NCBI GenBank assembly: GCA_044353195.1
Contig: JBILCJ010000035.1
Location: 1 to 15,271 of the forward strand
Source of the DNA: UBA4416 sp044353195
GTDB lineage: Bacteria > Bacteroidota > Bacteroidia > B-17B0 > Aurantibacillaceae
Direction of reading: 5' to 3'
DNA length: 15,271 bases
A model generated the notes under the pieces. That model searched no databases and had not been told where the DNA came from. It saw nothing but the letters and a program-made list of their open reading frames with translations. Shown piece after piece: positions 14,396-15,271 of this stretch (positions within the stretch are counted from its first letter, which is position 1; each line of letters opens with the position of its first letter). The translations under genes were made by a program, and so were the position numbers.

Positions 14396-15271
14396 TTCTC
14401 AATTTCATTTTGATCAAGGTGCATGTAATCAACCCAATTTTCAACAACAGAATTGTTTACCATATAGATGGCAGGCATATTTAATCCAGCTAAATAAATA
14501 AAGTTTTTCCCATTTAAAATACAATAGTGAATATCTTTGGCTTTAGTATCTTCAAAAAACGGTTCGATTTTTTCATCTTCTCCATTCAAAACAAAATACA
14601 TGCTAATTCTTGGATTTTTTTCGTGTATGATTCGCATTTTTTTAGCTGCTATGCGGCAATGTGGACAGCTCATACTCATAAATGAAATGATGTGTTTTCC
14701 TTTACTCAATGTTGTTGGAGGCATGTTTTTCTTGGCGTCTTTGTATAAACTATCTAACTCAAGTTTAAAATGATCTTCTTTTTTTGTTAAGTATGCAGAT
14801 GAATAATCTAAGTCAACATAATTTAAAATGTGAGGCATGGCAAACGAACCTAAAAATAAAAAACCAAGCAACCATTTACTTAGTCTTCCATAGTTTAATC
14901 CATTATAATATTTGTAAAGAAAAAAGCATGCAATCAATGTAATTCCATTTTTAATCAAGGCTTCAAGAGGTGTCATGGATATTTTATTTCCAAAGCACCC
15001 GCAATTACCATTATTACCAGTATTAATCATAACAAATATTAAATACAAGCAAAATATAAGTAACGAAATGACCGTTAATTTGATGGTTAATCGTTTTATG
15101 AAAACACCAAAAATGAGTAGTAACCCAATAAAAAACTCTAAACCAATCATAAATCGGGCTATGAAAGGAGCTGTGCGCCAACCACTAATACCAATATCAA
15201 CAAATGTAAATTCAAATGGCTCAATAGGTTCTAACTTTGCATAGCCACTATATATAAACAATAAGCCCATT
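14380..15271 (-). CDS. MauE/DoxX-like membrane protein fused to thioredoxin domain, 5' partial
   Basis: A membrane redox protein of at least 296 residues. Residues 1-150 hold about five helices of a MauE/DoxX-like domain (GLLFIYSGYAKLEP at the start; NCGCFG at 89-94 between helices 3 and 4). Residues 160-296 form a thioredoxin-like domain with active site C202-P-H-C205 and the expected cis-proline at P266 (NMPAIYM). Basic residues at 60-65 and 120-132 fall on the cytoplasmic side, which places the CGC loop and the CPHC domain both in the periplasm. MauE-type proteins help disulphide chemistry in the envelope, and fused thioredoxin is known in Bacteroidota. The ATG at 15270 is probably internal, because relatives carry about 10-15 more residues of the first helix; the window ends one base beyond it. 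The next gene overlaps its stop by 16 bases. Confidence 0.85.
   Translation of the reverse strand, partial: MGLLFIYSGYAKLEPIEPFEFTFVDIGISGWRTAPFIARFMIGLEFFIGLLLIFGVFIKRLTIKLTVISLLIFCLYLIFVMINTGNNGNCGCFGNKISMTPLEALIKNGITLIACFFLYKYYNGLNYGRLSKWLLGFLFLGSFAMPHILNYVDLDYSSAYLTKKEDHFKLELDSLYKDAKKNMPPTTLSKGKHIISFMSMSCPHCRIAAKKMRIIHEKNPRISMYFVLNGEDEKIEPFFEDTKAKDIHYCILNGKNFIYLAGLNMPAIYMVNNSVVENWVDYMHLDQNEIEKWLQN

Noticed and set aside
1..15271. Defence system, prophage, insertion sequence or CRISPR array
   Set aside because: No transposase, integrase, toxin, nuclease or regularly spaced repeats were seen; every large reading frame belongs to a housekeeping, envelope, transport or unrecognised family.

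Overview
The window looks like ordinary chromosome from a low-GC member of the Bacteroidota, probably Flavobacteriia- or Sphingobacteriia-like. The evidence is the AT-rich coding sequence, a promoter of the TTTG-N18-TAnnTTTG type, the general absence of Shine-Dalgarno sites, the lipoprotein style, and protein variants typical of that phylum. I found no tRNA, rRNA, insertion sequence, CRISPR array or prophage. Genes are very dense: the largest gap without a gene is about 200 bases.

Layout. (1) Positions 1-2133, plus strand: a tight cluster of a type I L-asparaginase (its start lies outside the window), dihydroneopterin aldolase folB and anhydro-N-acetylmuramic acid kinase anmK, with gaps of 4 and 0 bases. 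A fluoride channel crcB/fluC (2206-2562) and an arginase-family ureohydrolase (2656-3633) follow. (2) 3667-5313, minus strand: an ABC exporter half-transporter that starts with TTG and has a shortened C-terminus. (3) 5516-9385, plus strand: the muropeptide ligase mpl, then a cluster behind a good Bacteroidota promoter containing an outer-membrane polysaccharide-export lipoprotein, the dTDP-rhamnose pathway epimerase rfbC and an MltD-like lytic transglycosylase. (4) 9390-11472, minus strand: an EamA-type transporter, uracil phosphoribosyltransferase upp and a small unidentified membrane protein. (5) 11515-12285, plus strand: a BtuF-like metal/cobalamin-binding protein without a signal peptide. 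(6) 12280-15271, minus strand: a POT-family peptide transporter, a small secreted protein of unknown function and a MauE/DoxX-like membrane domain fused to a thioredoxin domain (its start lies beyond the window).

How the genes fit together. The clearest theme is the cell envelope. The lytic transglycosylase would release anhydro-muropeptides, AnmK would recycle the anhydro-sugar and Mpl would reattach recycled peptide, while RfbC and the export lipoprotein serve surface polysaccharide. A second theme is nitrogen and nucleobase salvage (asparaginase, arginase, peptide uptake, Upp). The most interesting unit is the MauE-thioredoxin fusion with its overlapping secreted partner, which could be an envelope thiol relay. 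I did not find a convincing undescribed system; the findings are mainly family variants and unusual gene arrangements.
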